Source: a bacterium
GTDB lineage: Bacteria > Planctomycetota > Planctomycetia > Pirellulales > Pirellulaceae
DNA length: 41,894 nucleotides
Reading direction: 5' to 3'
Assembly (NCBI GenBank): GCA_024743355.1
Contig: JANSWS010000019.1
Span: forward strand, 1-41,894
Every line of letters starts with the position of its first letter. Within the stretch, counting starts at the first letter, position 1. Of the stretch, positions 17,216-25,117 are shown piece after piece. The position numbers and the translations under genes are program-made. The notes beneath the pieces were generated by a model. That model saw only the letters and a program-made list of their open reading frames with translations, searched no databases and had not been told where the DNA came from.

Positions 17216-18103
17216 GTGTTCTCTGGCGTCACAGTATCTTGCTTTTTATTGAGCTACCTGATCGTGCTCGCCATGGAGGCTTCGCGGTTTTTCGGCAAAT
17301 TGCCAGGCCGCAATCTGCTGCTGATGTGCATGTTGGCAGCCGGTTTCTTGGCCCACAGTCTGTTTCTGATCGATCAGTTCACGTCGCGAGACAGCGGCAA
17401 TACACAGTTGCTAGCGAATTGGTTTCAGTGGTCTGTGCTCGCCGCTTGGGGATTGGCACTCGCCTATCTGGTGTTGACGGTCCGCAATGCGAATGGCGCA
17501 TTTGGACTGTTTTTAGTGCCACTGATTCTGGCACTGATTGGCCTGGGATTGCTACAGCGGGATTCGGTGCCCTTTAATGCCGAGACGACAGTCAGCGTGT
17601 GGAGAGTCATCCATGGAGTGAGTCTGTTAGTCGGGACGATGTTCATTTGCTTTGGGGCCGCCTTTGGAATCATGTACTTGATTCAATCCTGGCGACTCAA
17701 GAACAAGCGTAAATCTCGCAGTCCGCTTCGGCTGCCAACGCTGGAATTTTTGCAGTCGATGAATCGACTGAGTCTTTGTGCCACAGCGGTCGCTCTGACA
17801 GTTGGCTTTCTATCCGGAGTCATCTTAAACGCCAGTCAGGGTGGGCAAATCGCCTGGTTCAGTAGCGGTATTTTGACGACAGGCGCTCTCTTCGTTTGGT
17901 CGCTCGTGGCATCCACCATCGAGCTGGCAGCTCGCGGTTCTCTGGGCGGTCGCCGAAGCGCCTATCTGGTACTAGCCAATTTCGTATTTTTATTGCTGGT
18001 GCTGGGTATAGTTCTGTTTTCTTCCCATGGGCAGCAGGAACGAGTCGCGGAGTTCACGGAGCCGTTGTTGAACCAGTTGTCGGCCCAGGAGGTTGGCTCC
18101 TGA
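17216..18103 (+). CDS. CcsA/HemX-like integral membrane protein
   Basis: A 295-residue protein with about eight hydrophobic segments, belonging by pattern to the cytochrome-c-assembly/HemX group. WRVIHGVSLLVGTMFICFGA (about residues 123-142) followed by FGIMYLIQSWRLKNK matches the conserved His-containing helix and following basic segment of CcsA/HemX proteins. Family members handle haem for cytochrome c maturation or modulate glutamyl-tRNA reductase levels (HemX in Bacillus). Its TGA overlaps the hemA ATG by one base, which favours a HemX-like link to haem synthesis. The start is GTG at 17216 with GGTGA just upstream. The tryptophan-rich haem-binding loop of full CcsA is not obvious, so a true cytochrome synthase role is less likely. 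Confidence 0.75.
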   Translation: MFSGVTVSCFLLSYLIVLAMEASRFFGKLPGRNLLLMCMLAAGFLAHSLFLIDQFTSRDSGNTQLLANWFQWSVLAAWGLALAYLVLTVRNANGAFGLFLVPLILALIGLGLLQRDSVPFNAETTVSVWRVIHGVSLLVGTMFICFGAAFGIMYLIQSWRLKNKRKSRSPLRLPTLEFLQSMNRLSLCATAVALTVGFLSGVILNASQGGQIAWFSSGILTTGALFVWSLVASTIELAARGSLGGRRSAYLVLANFVFLLLVLGIVLFSSHGQQERVAEFTEPLLNQLSAQEVGS

Positions 18104-19383
18104 TGCAATGGTCGATGGTAGGTTGGAGTCATCATCGGACTCCCGTTGAAGTGCGAGAGCAATTGGCGTTTAGCAATCAACAGATTGGTGACGCTTTGCA
18201 GAAGCTCACCAAGCAATTTCCCAATTTGGAAGCAGTGCTGCTGAGTACCTGCAATCGGGTTGAATTGTATTGCGCAGCAGCAAGCGCCGATCAGCTTCCC
18301 ACACCAAATTTCCTGGGACAGTTTCTGTCGGAGTATCGGGGAGTTGATTACAGCGAGGTGGAATCGCAAGTGACCGCTCTGAGTGGCGAAGACACGATTC
18401 GTCACTTGTTTACGGTGGCAGCCAGCCTGGACAGCATGGTGCTGGGCGAAGCACAAATTCTCTCGCAGGTGAAGGCAGCTTATGAAACGGCCTGCGAGGG
18501 AGATTTTGCGTCCACCCAGATGCACCAAGCTTTTCAAAGAGCGACCATGGTCGCCAAGCGAGTTTCCAACGAAACCGAAATCCACAAACGGCGAGTCAGC
18601 ATTCCTAGTGTGGCGGTCAGCGAGATAGCCAGCGAGTTCTTCGAAAGCTTTGAGGATAAGCGGATTTTGCTCATTGGCGCCGGAGAAATGGGAACAGAAA
18701 CACTGCGGTATCTGATCGATCATGGTGCCAACCGAGTGTGTGTCGTCAACCGTAGTTTGGAACGGGCGGAGCAGCTAAGTCGGGAACTGGGCGCTACGGC
18801 AGCGGCTTGGGAAGAACTTTATCGACATCTGGTGGAGTCGGACCTGGTGGTTTCCACAACCGGCGCGTCACAGCCCATCGTGACTTTGGAGGACTTCCGC
18901 GCGGCACGTGCCCAGAAAGCGCCGCGCGCTGTTCTGATTTTAGATTTGGCCGTGCCTCGGGATTTTGAGCCGAGAGTGTCTGAACTGTCGGATGTCTACT
19001 TATTTACAGTCGATGATCTCCAGGAAGTCTGCGATCGCAATATTCAGGCCCGCCGCGACGAATGGCCCAAAGCCAAGCGGATTGTGGAAGAAGAAATGCG
19101 CAGGTTTCTTGATGAGTCCGCTCATCGTGGTAGCGGAGCAACCATCAAACAGTTGCGTGAACAAGCTGAGAGAATCAAGAGCGAGGAACTGAATCGGCTG
19201 CTCGGCAAACTCGAGGCCCGCGGACTGAAACAGGAAGTAGAGCGAGAACTCGAAATGTCCTTCGATCGCTTAGTGAATAAGCTCTTGCACCCACCCCTGA
19301 AATCACTGCGGGAGAACGCCAACAGCTCGCAGCACGCGAATCTGTTGGAGGCACTCCGACGGTTATTCCAACTTCGCGACTAA
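18103..19383 (+). CDS. hemA: Glutamyl-tRNA reductase
   Basis: A 426-residue glutamyl-tRNA reductase, the normal length. It reduces glutamyl-tRNA(Glu) with NADPH to glutamate-1-semialdehyde, the first committed step of C5-pathway tetrapyrrole synthesis. The catalytic Cys50 is in LSTCNRVELYC. The signature region GEAQILSQVKAAY follows. The NADPH domain has LLIGAGEMGTETLRYL and VVNRSLERAEQL. The C-terminal helical dimerisation domain ends LLEALRRLFQL. The frame is open to 17896, but ATG 18103 is chosen: a perfect AGGAGG (18087-18092) precedes it by 10 bases, it overlaps the upstream stop (TGATG), and VGWSHHRTPVE is the family N-terminus. It is translationally coupled to the HemX-like gene. Confidence 0.96.
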   Translation: MQWSMVGWSHHRTPVEVREQLAFSNQQIGDALQKLTKQFPNLEAVLLSTCNRVELYCAAASADQLPTPNFLGQFLSEYRGVDYSEVESQVTALSGEDTIRHLFTVAASLDSMVLGEAQILSQVKAAYETACEGDFASTQMHQAFQRATMVAKRVSNETEIHKRRVSIPSVAVSEIASEFFESFEDKRILLIGAGEMGTETLRYLIDHGANRVCVVNRSLERAEQLSRELGATAAAWEELYRHLVESDLVVSTTGASQPIVTLEDFRAARAQKAPRAVLILDLAVPRDFEPRVSELSDVYLFTVDDLQEVCDRNIQARRDEWPKAKRIVEEEMRRFLDESAHRGSGATIKQLREQAERIKSEELNRLLGKLEARGLKQEVERELEMSFDRLVNKLLHPPLKSLRENANSSQHANLLEALRRLFQLRD

Positions 19384-19475
19384 GCAGCTGCGATGACAAG
19401 CAACTCCCAGCAGCCCGACAAATCCACGGAAGTAAGCGCGGACAGGAACGCTCGCTTGGCAGTTCGCAAAACCAA

Positions 19476-19595
19476 ATGGATTTGACCCCGACTTCAAAGA
19501 TCCTGCTTGCATTGAACGACGCTAACGTTGATTATCTTGTAGTTGGCGCATATGCGGTTGCGGTACCGAGCGAATTGCAGATCGTTTACGCTTAG
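19476..19595 (+). pseudogene. Fragment of a nucleotidyltransferase-like gene
   Basis: A 39-codon reading frame encodes a peptide containing LLALNDANVDYLVVGAYAVA. This matches the N-terminal strand-helix start of MNT/DUF6036-type nucleotidyltransferases (typically ...LNxxxVxYLVVGAYALAFHG...), which continue with a catalytic GSxxxxxDxD region. Here the similarity stops after about 30 residues and a stop codon follows, with no later catalytic motif in any frame I could follow. It is probably a remnant of a toxin-antitoxin or similar accessory gene. The next frame (19596-19657) reads LRLALEEEKKSEDF straight into the azoreductase-like gene. Confidence 0.5.
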
Positions 19596-19657
19596 CCCTT
19601 GAAGAAGAAAAGAAATCCGAGGACTTTGCTAACGCCGACGTTATCGGAGAAGAATCC

Positions 19658-20314
19658 ATGACGACAATCCTCAAAATCGACGCTAGCGCCCGTGGTGAGC
19701 GTTCGCTTACGCGGCGTCTCTCTTCGCATTTCGTGCGAAACTGGCTGAAACATCGTCCGGAAGATGAGGTCGTCGAACGCGATGTTGGCCGAGATGCGCC
19801 TCCCCCCGTGACCGAAGAATGGATTGCGTGCGCTTTCACGCCTCCTTCGTACCGATCAGAAGAACAGGCAGAAATGCTTGCGCTGTCGGATATCCTTATT
19901 GCAGAGCTCGCGGCTGCTGACATCATTTTGCTTGGTACGCCGATGTATAATTACGGCATGCCTTCATCGCTGAAAGCCTGGTTCGACCAAGTCATACGAG
20001 TCAACAAGACCTTCTCTTTCGATCTGGATCGCGGAGACTTTCCGCTCGAGCCGATTCTATCTGACAAGACGCTCGTCATCCTTACTTCATCGGGTGAATT
20101 CGGATTCGAAATTGGAGGAGTGCGGGAGCACATGAATCACTTGGTGCCTCACATAAAGACTTGTTCTTTCTATCTTGGCGTAAATGGGGACGATTACATT
20201 CACCACATCGGGATTGAGTATCAAGAGTTTGGCGACGACCGCCATCGTAGATCCATTGACGAAGCGCAAAGTGGCGTTGCTACTCTCGTCGAAAAGCTGG
20301 TCCAAGCCGTGTAG
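19658..20314 (+). CDS. FMN-dependent NADH-azoreductase-like flavoprotein
   Basis: A 218-residue flavodoxin-fold quinone/azo reductase of the AzoR family. These enzymes use FMN and NAD(P)H for two-electron reduction of quinones, azo dyes or related electrophiles in the cytoplasm. The N-terminus TTILKIDASARGERSLTRRL carries the phosphate-binding Ser-rich loop in AzoR position. PMYNYGMPSSLKAWFDQVIR (about residues 97-116) is the AzoR flavin-contact motif, followed by NKTFSF. ILTSSGEFG is the second flavin loop. The start at 19658 has GGAGAAG about 6 bases upstream. It sits in an accessory-looking stretch between hemA and the HD-GYP gene, and no operon partner is evident. Confidence 0.85.
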   Translation: MTTILKIDASARGERSLTRRLSSHFVRNWLKHRPEDEVVERDVGRDAPPPVTEEWIACAFTPPSYRSEEQAEMLALSDILIAELAAADIILLGTPMYNYGMPSSLKAWFDQVIRVNKTFSFDLDRGDFPLEPILSDKTLVILTSSGEFGFEIGGVREHMNHLVPHIKTCSFYLGVNGDDYIHHIGIEYQEFGDDRHRRSIDEAQSGVATLVEKLVQAV

Positions 20315-20361
20315 CGCTTCGGTGCTCTGAAATGATGGGTAATCTATCCGAAAACCGAAAG

Positions 20362-20389
20362 GAGCCGCGGCTTACGCCCAAAGCGGCTA
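20362..20389 (-). repeat. Copy of dispersed TAGCCGC...GGCGTNAGCC repeat
   Basis: On the minus strand this reads tagccgctttgggcgtaagc followed by cgcggct, resembling the copy at 33577-33604. It also forms an inverted repeat, agccgc (20363-20368) with gcggct (20383-20388). Confidence 0.45.
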
Positions 20390-20415
20390 TTGATTTTAGG
20401 ATAGGTTTTGTACAA

Positions 20416-20438
20416 GGGACTTGCAACCGACAAGTCCC
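20416..20438. repeat. Perfect hairpin between azoreductase-like and DUF1772 genes
   Basis: The arms gggacttg (20416-20423) and caagtccc (20431-20438) are perfect and enclose 7 bases. No T-run follows. Confidence 0.7.
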
Positions 20439-20503
20439 AGTTCATGCCGGGCGGACGATGAACTCGAGTGCCGGAGCCGCGCTCACTTTGATATGTAGTC
20501 AAC

Positions 20504-20532
20504 TCACGGCGGCCGCGTCATTGCCGCCGTGA
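20504..20532. repeat. Second hairpin upstream of DUF1772 gene
   Basis: The arms tcacggcgg (20504-20512) and ccgccgtga (20524-20532) are perfect over 9 bp with an 11-base loop. Together with the opposite-sense sequence near 20470 it gives the spacer an imperfect palindromic look, as in cassette recombination sites, but no proven core site is present. Confidence 0.65.
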
Positions 20533-20566
20533 TGCATCGCTTGAACTTGAACCTCGCAATCATGCC

Positions 20567-21028
20567 ATGACAATTATTACCGTTGGAGCCATTGCTGGTG
20601 CTGGTGTAATAACTGGACTTTTGTTCGCATTCTCGAATTTCGTCATGCAAGCGCTGGCGAAGCTGCCCAACGAACAAGGCATGCATGCGATGCAGGAAAT
20701 CAACGAGAAGATTATCAATCCGATCTTCGTCGCGATCTTTCTGGGGACGCCATTGCTCTGTGCGGTGATCGGAGTGCATGCACTGATGAACCTCGACTTG
20801 GAAGGATCGGCATTTGCGCTCTGCGGTTCTGTTCTTTATCTGGTTGGTCCCTTCGGAATTACGATGCTATTCAATGTCCCGCTGAATAACCAACTGGCAG
20901 AAGCAGGTGCCTCAGATGCTGATATAGTTTGGCCAGACTACCAAGTACGTTGGCAACGCTGGAACCACACGCGAACTTACATCGGCATCGTTGCAATCGT
21001 GCTTCTGGCTCTCGGGCTCATCGGGTGA
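20567..21028 (+). CDS. DUF1772 (anthrone-oxygenase-like) membrane protein
   Basis: A 153-residue four-helix membrane protein of the DUF1772 family. Hydrophobic segments are at about residues 5-27, 50-70, 80-100 and 134-152. Family marks are FSNFVMQALAKLP (about 22-34), INEKIINPIFV, FNVPLNNQLA (about 104-113) and the Trp-rich WQRWNHTRT before the last helix. Fungal relatives oxidise anthrones, but most bacterial members have no known reaction. It is preceded by hairpins and is not tightly linked to any gene, in a stretch that looks like independently acquired single-gene units. Confidence 0.82.
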   Translation: MTIITVGAIAGAGVITGLLFAFSNFVMQALAKLPNEQGMHAMQEINEKIINPIFVAIFLGTPLLCAVIGVHALMNLDLEGSAFALCGSVLYLVGPFGITMLFNVPLNNQLAEAGASDADIVWPDYQVRWQRWNHTRTYIGIVAIVLLALGLIG

Positions 21029-21288
21029 CGCCGTGCGTACGCTACGAATTGCAAACGTGCGAAACCCGTTGCGGCGGCCGTTAAAATGGGAGACCTGCGG
21101 TCACTTTGCGGGCGAAAAATAAATATCTGATATTGTTGCTGTCCGACGTCCGATACTAGACATGAGAGGTGTGTACATAGCTTTTTACTTGGCCACCTCG
21201 ATGTAGATGAAGTCAGGATCCAGACTTCACATTTCTTGCGCAAGGACGACGCTCTCCTAGTAAAAGCGCAGCAAGCAGGTCGTCGCAC
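21029..21288. other. Non-coding spacer in accessory region
   Basis: I see no gene in this stretch. It includes an AT-rich patch (aaaaataaatatctgatatt, near 21116) and no obvious repeat of the families seen elsewhere in the window. Confidence 0.4.
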
Positions 21289-21381
21289 ATGTCACTCGAG
21301 TGGTTTCATGCCGTGATCGGTACGTTCTTCCTTTGCATTTGGCTCATCGTCGGTCAGATCATGGCTAGCGATAAACGTTAG
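21289..21381 (+). CDS. 30-residue single-pass membrane peptide
   Basis: This short frame encodes 30 residues: a polar start (MSLEWFHAV), one hydrophobic helix (IGTFFLCIWLIVGQIMA) and a charged end (SDKR). The pattern of a Trp/Glu-containing head, an uninterrupted apolar helix of about 17 residues and a basic tail is what small membrane proteins look like, and it is unlikely to arise from random GC-rich sequence. Only a weak AGG lies upstream. It ends 18 bp before the convergent end of the HD-GYP gene. No homologue is recognised and no function is proposed. Confidence 0.45.
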   Translation: MSLEWFHAVIGTFFLCIWLIVGQIMASDKR

Positions 21382-21399
21382 CCATCCCGTCAGGCCAAA

Positions 21400-22968
21400 T
21401 TACTGAATGAGGGTCATCACCGCTTGCATCAGCTGATCCGAGGGTGCCTGGTAGGCTATCGGGTTGTCCGCCGTGGCTGTGGTCGGTTGACGACCTTCTC
21501 GTCGCTGGTACCAACGCGTAAAGCACTCCACGATTTCGGCATCCCACTGGGATTGGGCACCCTCGCAAATAATCGCGTGGGCGCGATCGGGATCCATAGC
21601 CTGGCGGTAGGGACGACTGCTCGTCATCGCATCGTAACCATCGGCAACAGCGATGATCCGCGCCATGAGCGGAATGGAGAGGCCTTGCAAGCCGTGCGGG
21701 TAACCCTTGCCATCCCATCGTTCGTGGTGATAGAGGATGCCCGGAAGCGTGAAATGAAGGTGACCTAGACGCTGCACCATGCGGTAACCGATCTCGGGGT
21801 GTTGCCGAATAACTGCGAACTCCTTGTCATCCAAATGACCGGCCTTCAGCAAGACACTGTCTGGGATACCAATCTTACCGATGTCGTGAAGAATTCCGGA
21901 AAGGTAGATCTCCTGGCAGGCTGCTTCCGAAAGCCCTAAGATCTGCGCCAACTCATAGGACAAACGGGCCACTCGCTCGCTGTGTCCCTGCGTGTAGGGG
22001 TCGCGGGCATCAATCGCGCTACTCATGGCGAGCAAGGTACCCAGGAACAGCTCGTTGCTCTGCAGCAACAGATGCATATTCTGAGCTTGAGTTGTCAGCA
22101 ACGCGGCTGCTTCCTCGAGAAGCGCGACATCACCGCTGCCAAATTCGGTCGGCAGACCCGGGTGCCCTGGGTCCAGCGAGCGGTTTACCGCAACCAAGAA
22201 TCCGCGAGCTGACTTAACATCCGATACCACTACGGCCACCAAAGAGTCAATCGTTCCGTTATCCACAGGCCTTGCCAAATGGTTGCGGACCAGAGGGGCC
22301 GATTCACCGGTGAACTGCAATTCCTTGAGCAGCTGGGAGATGTCCGCAATGGAGAATTGCGAATGTCCGTATCGCGAACTCACCAGCCCGGAACGTCGTG
22401 TTTCTTCAGGAAACACAATCAGAAATACATCTTGTGCCCGCAAAAGGTAGCTCAACGGCTGCAGGATGCCGTCAGCGGCCTGATTGGCAGCAGTCACTTT
22501 GGTAAAGGTGGTGGCGTTCCGCGCAAATTCGCGTAGCCAATCCTGCTCTTCGAAGCTTTGCGCTAACTGTGCCGCGGATTCATCCAGAGCAGCCTGTGAA
22601 AGTTTCACTTGCGAGTGGAGCGTCCAACTTTCAATGGCGTTACTCACCAGCCCTCGAGCCAGGGTCGCGTCCCCGGAGATCAGAGCAAGCAAATACAAGT
22701 CACGGGCTTCCAAGTCCGGAAGAGGAGCCACGACCAGGCAATGACAGTCATCGATTTGCAAGGCGTGGATCCCGGCACGTAGCCGCATTTCGGACACTGC
22801 CGAAGCAATCCTCTGCGTCTCCTCGCGGCGGTGCGGCAGGCCAGCCGCTTGCAACAAGTCGCCGATTGGCCACGGCTCTGCGGATCCGCAAATGCGCACG
22901 CGATCACCAATCCGATCTCGCAGGTATCGGATCGATTCCGCACTCAGTGATTGTTGCAACTCGGACAT
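21400..22968 (-). CDS. HD-GYP domain protein, probable c-di-GMP phosphodiesterase
   Basis: A 522-residue soluble protein with a C-terminal HD-GYP domain. Metal-binding HD is at 361-362 in GILHDIGKIGIPD, preceded by HSERVARLS. The defining GYP is at 422-424 in HHERWDGKGYPHGL. Such domains hydrolyse cyclic di-GMP (sometimes cGAMP) to control motility, attachment or development. The N-terminal 300 residues are a likely sensory region. Residues about 150-300, with LSYLLRAQDVFLIVF and GFLVAVNRSL, resemble a GAF-type fold, but I cannot name a ligand. It is divergent from a single-domain response regulator across 249 bp, a plausible signalling pair. Confidence 0.92.
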   Translation of the reverse strand: MSELQQSLSAESIRYLRDRIGDRVRICGSAEPWPIGDLLQAAGLPHRREETQRIASAVSEMRLRAGIHALQIDDCHCLVVAPLPDLEARDLYLLALISGDATLARGLVSNAIESWTLHSQVKLSQAALDESAAQLAQSFEEQDWLREFARNATTFTKVTAANQAADGILQPLSYLLRAQDVFLIVFPEETRRSGLVSSRYGHSQFSIADISQLLKELQFTGESAPLVRNHLARPVDNGTIDSLVAVVVSDVKSARGFLVAVNRSLDPGHPGLPTEFGSGDVALLEEAAALLTTQAQNMHLLLQSNELFLGTLLAMSSAIDARDPYTQGHSERVARLSYELAQILGLSEAACQEIYLSGILHDIGKIGIPDSVLLKAGHLDDKEFAVIRQHPEIGYRMVQRLGHLHFTLPGILYHHERWDGKGYPHGLQGLSIPLMARIIAVADGYDAMTSSRPYRQAMDPDRAHAIICEGAQSQWDAEIVECFTRWYQRREGRQPTTATADNPIAYQAPSDQLMQAVMTLIQ

Positions 22969-23217
22969 CAGTCGCTATTCATACAACCGTTAAAAAGCTT
23001 TCGGAACTGACTAGCCATTTCGTCTATCGGGTTCGCAGCTGCGGCAGGCGATATCTGCCGGCCAAATCCAACTATCCGATGTTATTTCATTGCCGATCGT
23101 GTGGAGTAGGCTAAGTTTCACAGCGGAAGGTGAAAGACGACAGCTAGCATAAGAAGGGGTCGCAAAAGTACCGACGCGCACGCCCAAAATTCAAATTAAT
23201 TGTCAGAGGGACAGGAT

Positions 23218-23595
23218 ATGGAGAAGATTCTAATTGCCGAGGATAGTCCGGCTTTAGCAAATCTTCTTGAGTACATACTTTCCAAGGCCGGATTCCAGGT
23301 CTCGCTCTTTCGTAACGGGACACTGGCCTGCGAAGCGGCAGCTCGAGAGCATTTTGATCTGATCATGCTCGATCAGCAGATGCCGGGTATGACGGGGGTG
23401 GAAGTGCTTCGATCGATCCGATCAGCGGGTCCGAATGATACCACTCCGATTTTTCTGTGTACGGCCAAGACGCATGAACTGGATCTGCAGACTTTGGAAG
23501 ATACACGGCAGATCACGGGAATCTTTCACAAGCCTTTCTCTCCCAAGAAGCTTGTGGAGAAACTCCGCGGCGTGCTCAGCACACAGCAGCCCTGA
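23218..23595 (+). CDS. Single-domain response regulator
   Basis: A 125-residue receiver domain with no output domain (CheY/Spo0F-like). The acidic pair is E8-D9 in IAEDS, the phosphorylated residue is D52 in LIMLDQQMPGMTG, the switch Thr is T82 in FLCTAKT and the conserved Lys is K105 in FHKPF. It would pass phosphoryl signals to a partner by binding or phosphotransfer. The frame is open to a TTG at 23200, but ATG 23218 is chosen because EKILIAEDS is the normal receiver start and AGGGACAGG lies upstream. It is divergent from the HD-GYP gene, with no histidine kinase nearby. Confidence 0.92.
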   Translation: MEKILIAEDSPALANLLEYILSKAGFQVSLFRNGTLACEAAAREHFDLIMLDQQMPGMTGVEVLRSIRSAGPNDTTPIFLCTAKTHELDLQTLEDTRQITGIFHKPFSPKKLVEKLRGVLSTQQP

Positions 23596-23670
23596 AGTCG
23601 CTGCGGTCTGAGCGATGGAAGCTATCTATATCCAGCTTTGAAGCGTGCTGAAGTTAATCGCGGCGGACGA

Positions 23671-25044
23671 TCATTGAATGGGATCGGGAACACCGGTTTG
23701 GGGTTGTTGGCCGGCCGGCTTACTGGCCGCGGCGGATGCATCCAGGACAGCGATATCGATGTTGCGGAAGCGGACCGGATCGCTATGTCCCGCAAATCCA
23801 AAGAACCCCTGACTTCGATCTTTGCCGGGGTGTGGCGTATCCGCCATAAATTCCGTGACTCCACTCAGGTCCGCGTCCAAAATGGTCGTGCCGTTCAATT
23901 CCACTAAAATTTTGGAGCCGGTAACACGGACCTTTTGGAAATTCCATTCGCCTACGTCTCTCAGATAGCCTCGATGCGCGGCCACCATGCCGTAGGCAGA
24001 GCCATGGAATTGACGAGCATCAAGCTTGGCGTATTTGTCAGCTGAATTATCCAGAACCTGCAGTTCACACATACCGACATAGGCCGTATCACCCTTACCA
24101 GGATAGCGAATGGCCAGACCGTTGTTTCCACCGGGAGGCAGCTGAAACTCGAATCGAGCAACAAAATCGGCGTACTCTTCGGTCGTGTGCAACACGCCAC
24201 CCGCGCCCTCTTTGCACTGGATAGCTCCGTCGGTCACCGTATAGTTCTCGGTCGCTCCCGTCCATCCGCTGAGATCTTTGCCATTAAACAAGGATTCATA
24301 TTCGATGGAATCTTGTTGCCGCAACCATTGATTCGCTTCCTCACTGCTAAGTTCGCGTACGAATAAGTTGCGCCACTGAATTTCACCGCCGTGCGTTTGC
24401 AGCTGAATGGGCCCTTTTGCAAACAAGGGAATGGAACGATCCCAGAAATTCTCCATGGTGGCATGCTGCACAACTTGCTGACCGTTCAACCAAACGCTGG
24501 TCCGAGCTCCAACTTGGATAATGCGAAATGAATTCCATTCGCCGAAGGGCTTATCGGCCAGTACCATCGGGTCCTTGCCGGCAGCTCCTCGACTGTTGTT
24601 CCACAGCCCACCGCTGCCCTTATTGGCACCGAGGTTGAATTGCGACTCATTCGTGCTGTCCCAAATCTGCACCTGAGGAGTCCCTCGCAGATAGATTCCA
24701 CTATCAGCCTTGGGTACCGTTCGATAATCGATCAACAGCTCAATATCGCCGTAGTCCTTATCGGTTGTCAGAAAGACTCCTTCGCCGTCGTTGACCAGCA
24801 CACCGTCTTGGACGGTCCAGTGTTCGCGAGCGTCTTGATTCCAGGCATCGCGTTGTTCGCCGGTGGTTTCAGACCATTTTCGGGGATCCATTTGTGGACA
24901 ACCGTGCCATCCATCCAGGTTTTCAGCATTAAAGAGTGCGGTAAATCCAGCAGGCACCTCTGGGCTCTGAGCCAGGACAAGCTTGCTGGAAAATAGCGCA
25001 AGAGAAACAACCCAAATCGTTAGCCGCAGCATAGTAGGCATCAA
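23671..25044 (-). CDS. Secreted protein with two DUF1080 (3-keto-disaccharide hydrolase) domains
   Basis: A 457-residue exported protein. A signal peptide occupies about residues 1-26 (RLTIWVVSLALFSSKLVLAQ, with an AQ cleavage region). Two DUF1080 units follow: the first from GFTALFNAENLDGWHG (about 33) to IQWRNLFVREL, the second from YESLFNGKDLSGWTG (about 252) to the C-terminus. Both have the concanavalin-like beta-sandwich marks: LFNG/LDGW, DSGIYLRG or NNGLAIRYPG, and a WN-F/S-RI or WNFQKVRV strand. DUF1080 proteins are abundant in planctomycetes; some hydrolyse 3-keto-glycosides, others have no assigned substrate. It probably acts in the periplasm or paryphoplasm on sugars. Confidence 0.88.
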   Translation of the reverse strand: MMPTMLRLTIWVVSLALFSSKLVLAQSPEVPAGFTALFNAENLDGWHGCPQMDPRKWSETTGEQRDAWNQDAREHWTVQDGVLVNDGEGVFLTTDKDYGDIELLIDYRTVPKADSGIYLRGTPQVQIWDSTNESQFNLGANKGSGGLWNNSRGAAGKDPMVLADKPFGEWNSFRIIQVGARTSVWLNGQQVVQHATMENFWDRSIPLFAKGPIQLQTHGGEIQWRNLFVRELSSEEANQWLRQQDSIEYESLFNGKDLSGWTGATENYTVTDGAIQCKEGAGGVLHTTEEYADFVARFEFQLPPGGNNGLAIRYPGKGDTAYVGMCELQVLDNSADKYAKLDARQFHGSAYGMVAAHRGYLRDVGEWNFQKVRVTGSKILVELNGTTILDADLSGVTEFMADTPHPGKDRSQGFFGFAGHSDPVRFRNIDIAVLDASAAASKPAGQQPQTGVPDPIQ

Positions 25045-25117
25045 GATCTCCGCTTATAAATCGATTGATAAGCCACCAGGATACGCAGGTCGGTGGCGGT
25101 ACCGCAAGCATCCTGCT

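Noticed and set aside
20315-20566. Integron attC site between the azoreductase-like and DUF1772 genes
   Set aside because: Hairpins are real, but I could not find paired RYYYAAC and GTTRRRY core sites in the right places, and there is no integrase in the window, so it is kept only as a weak idea.
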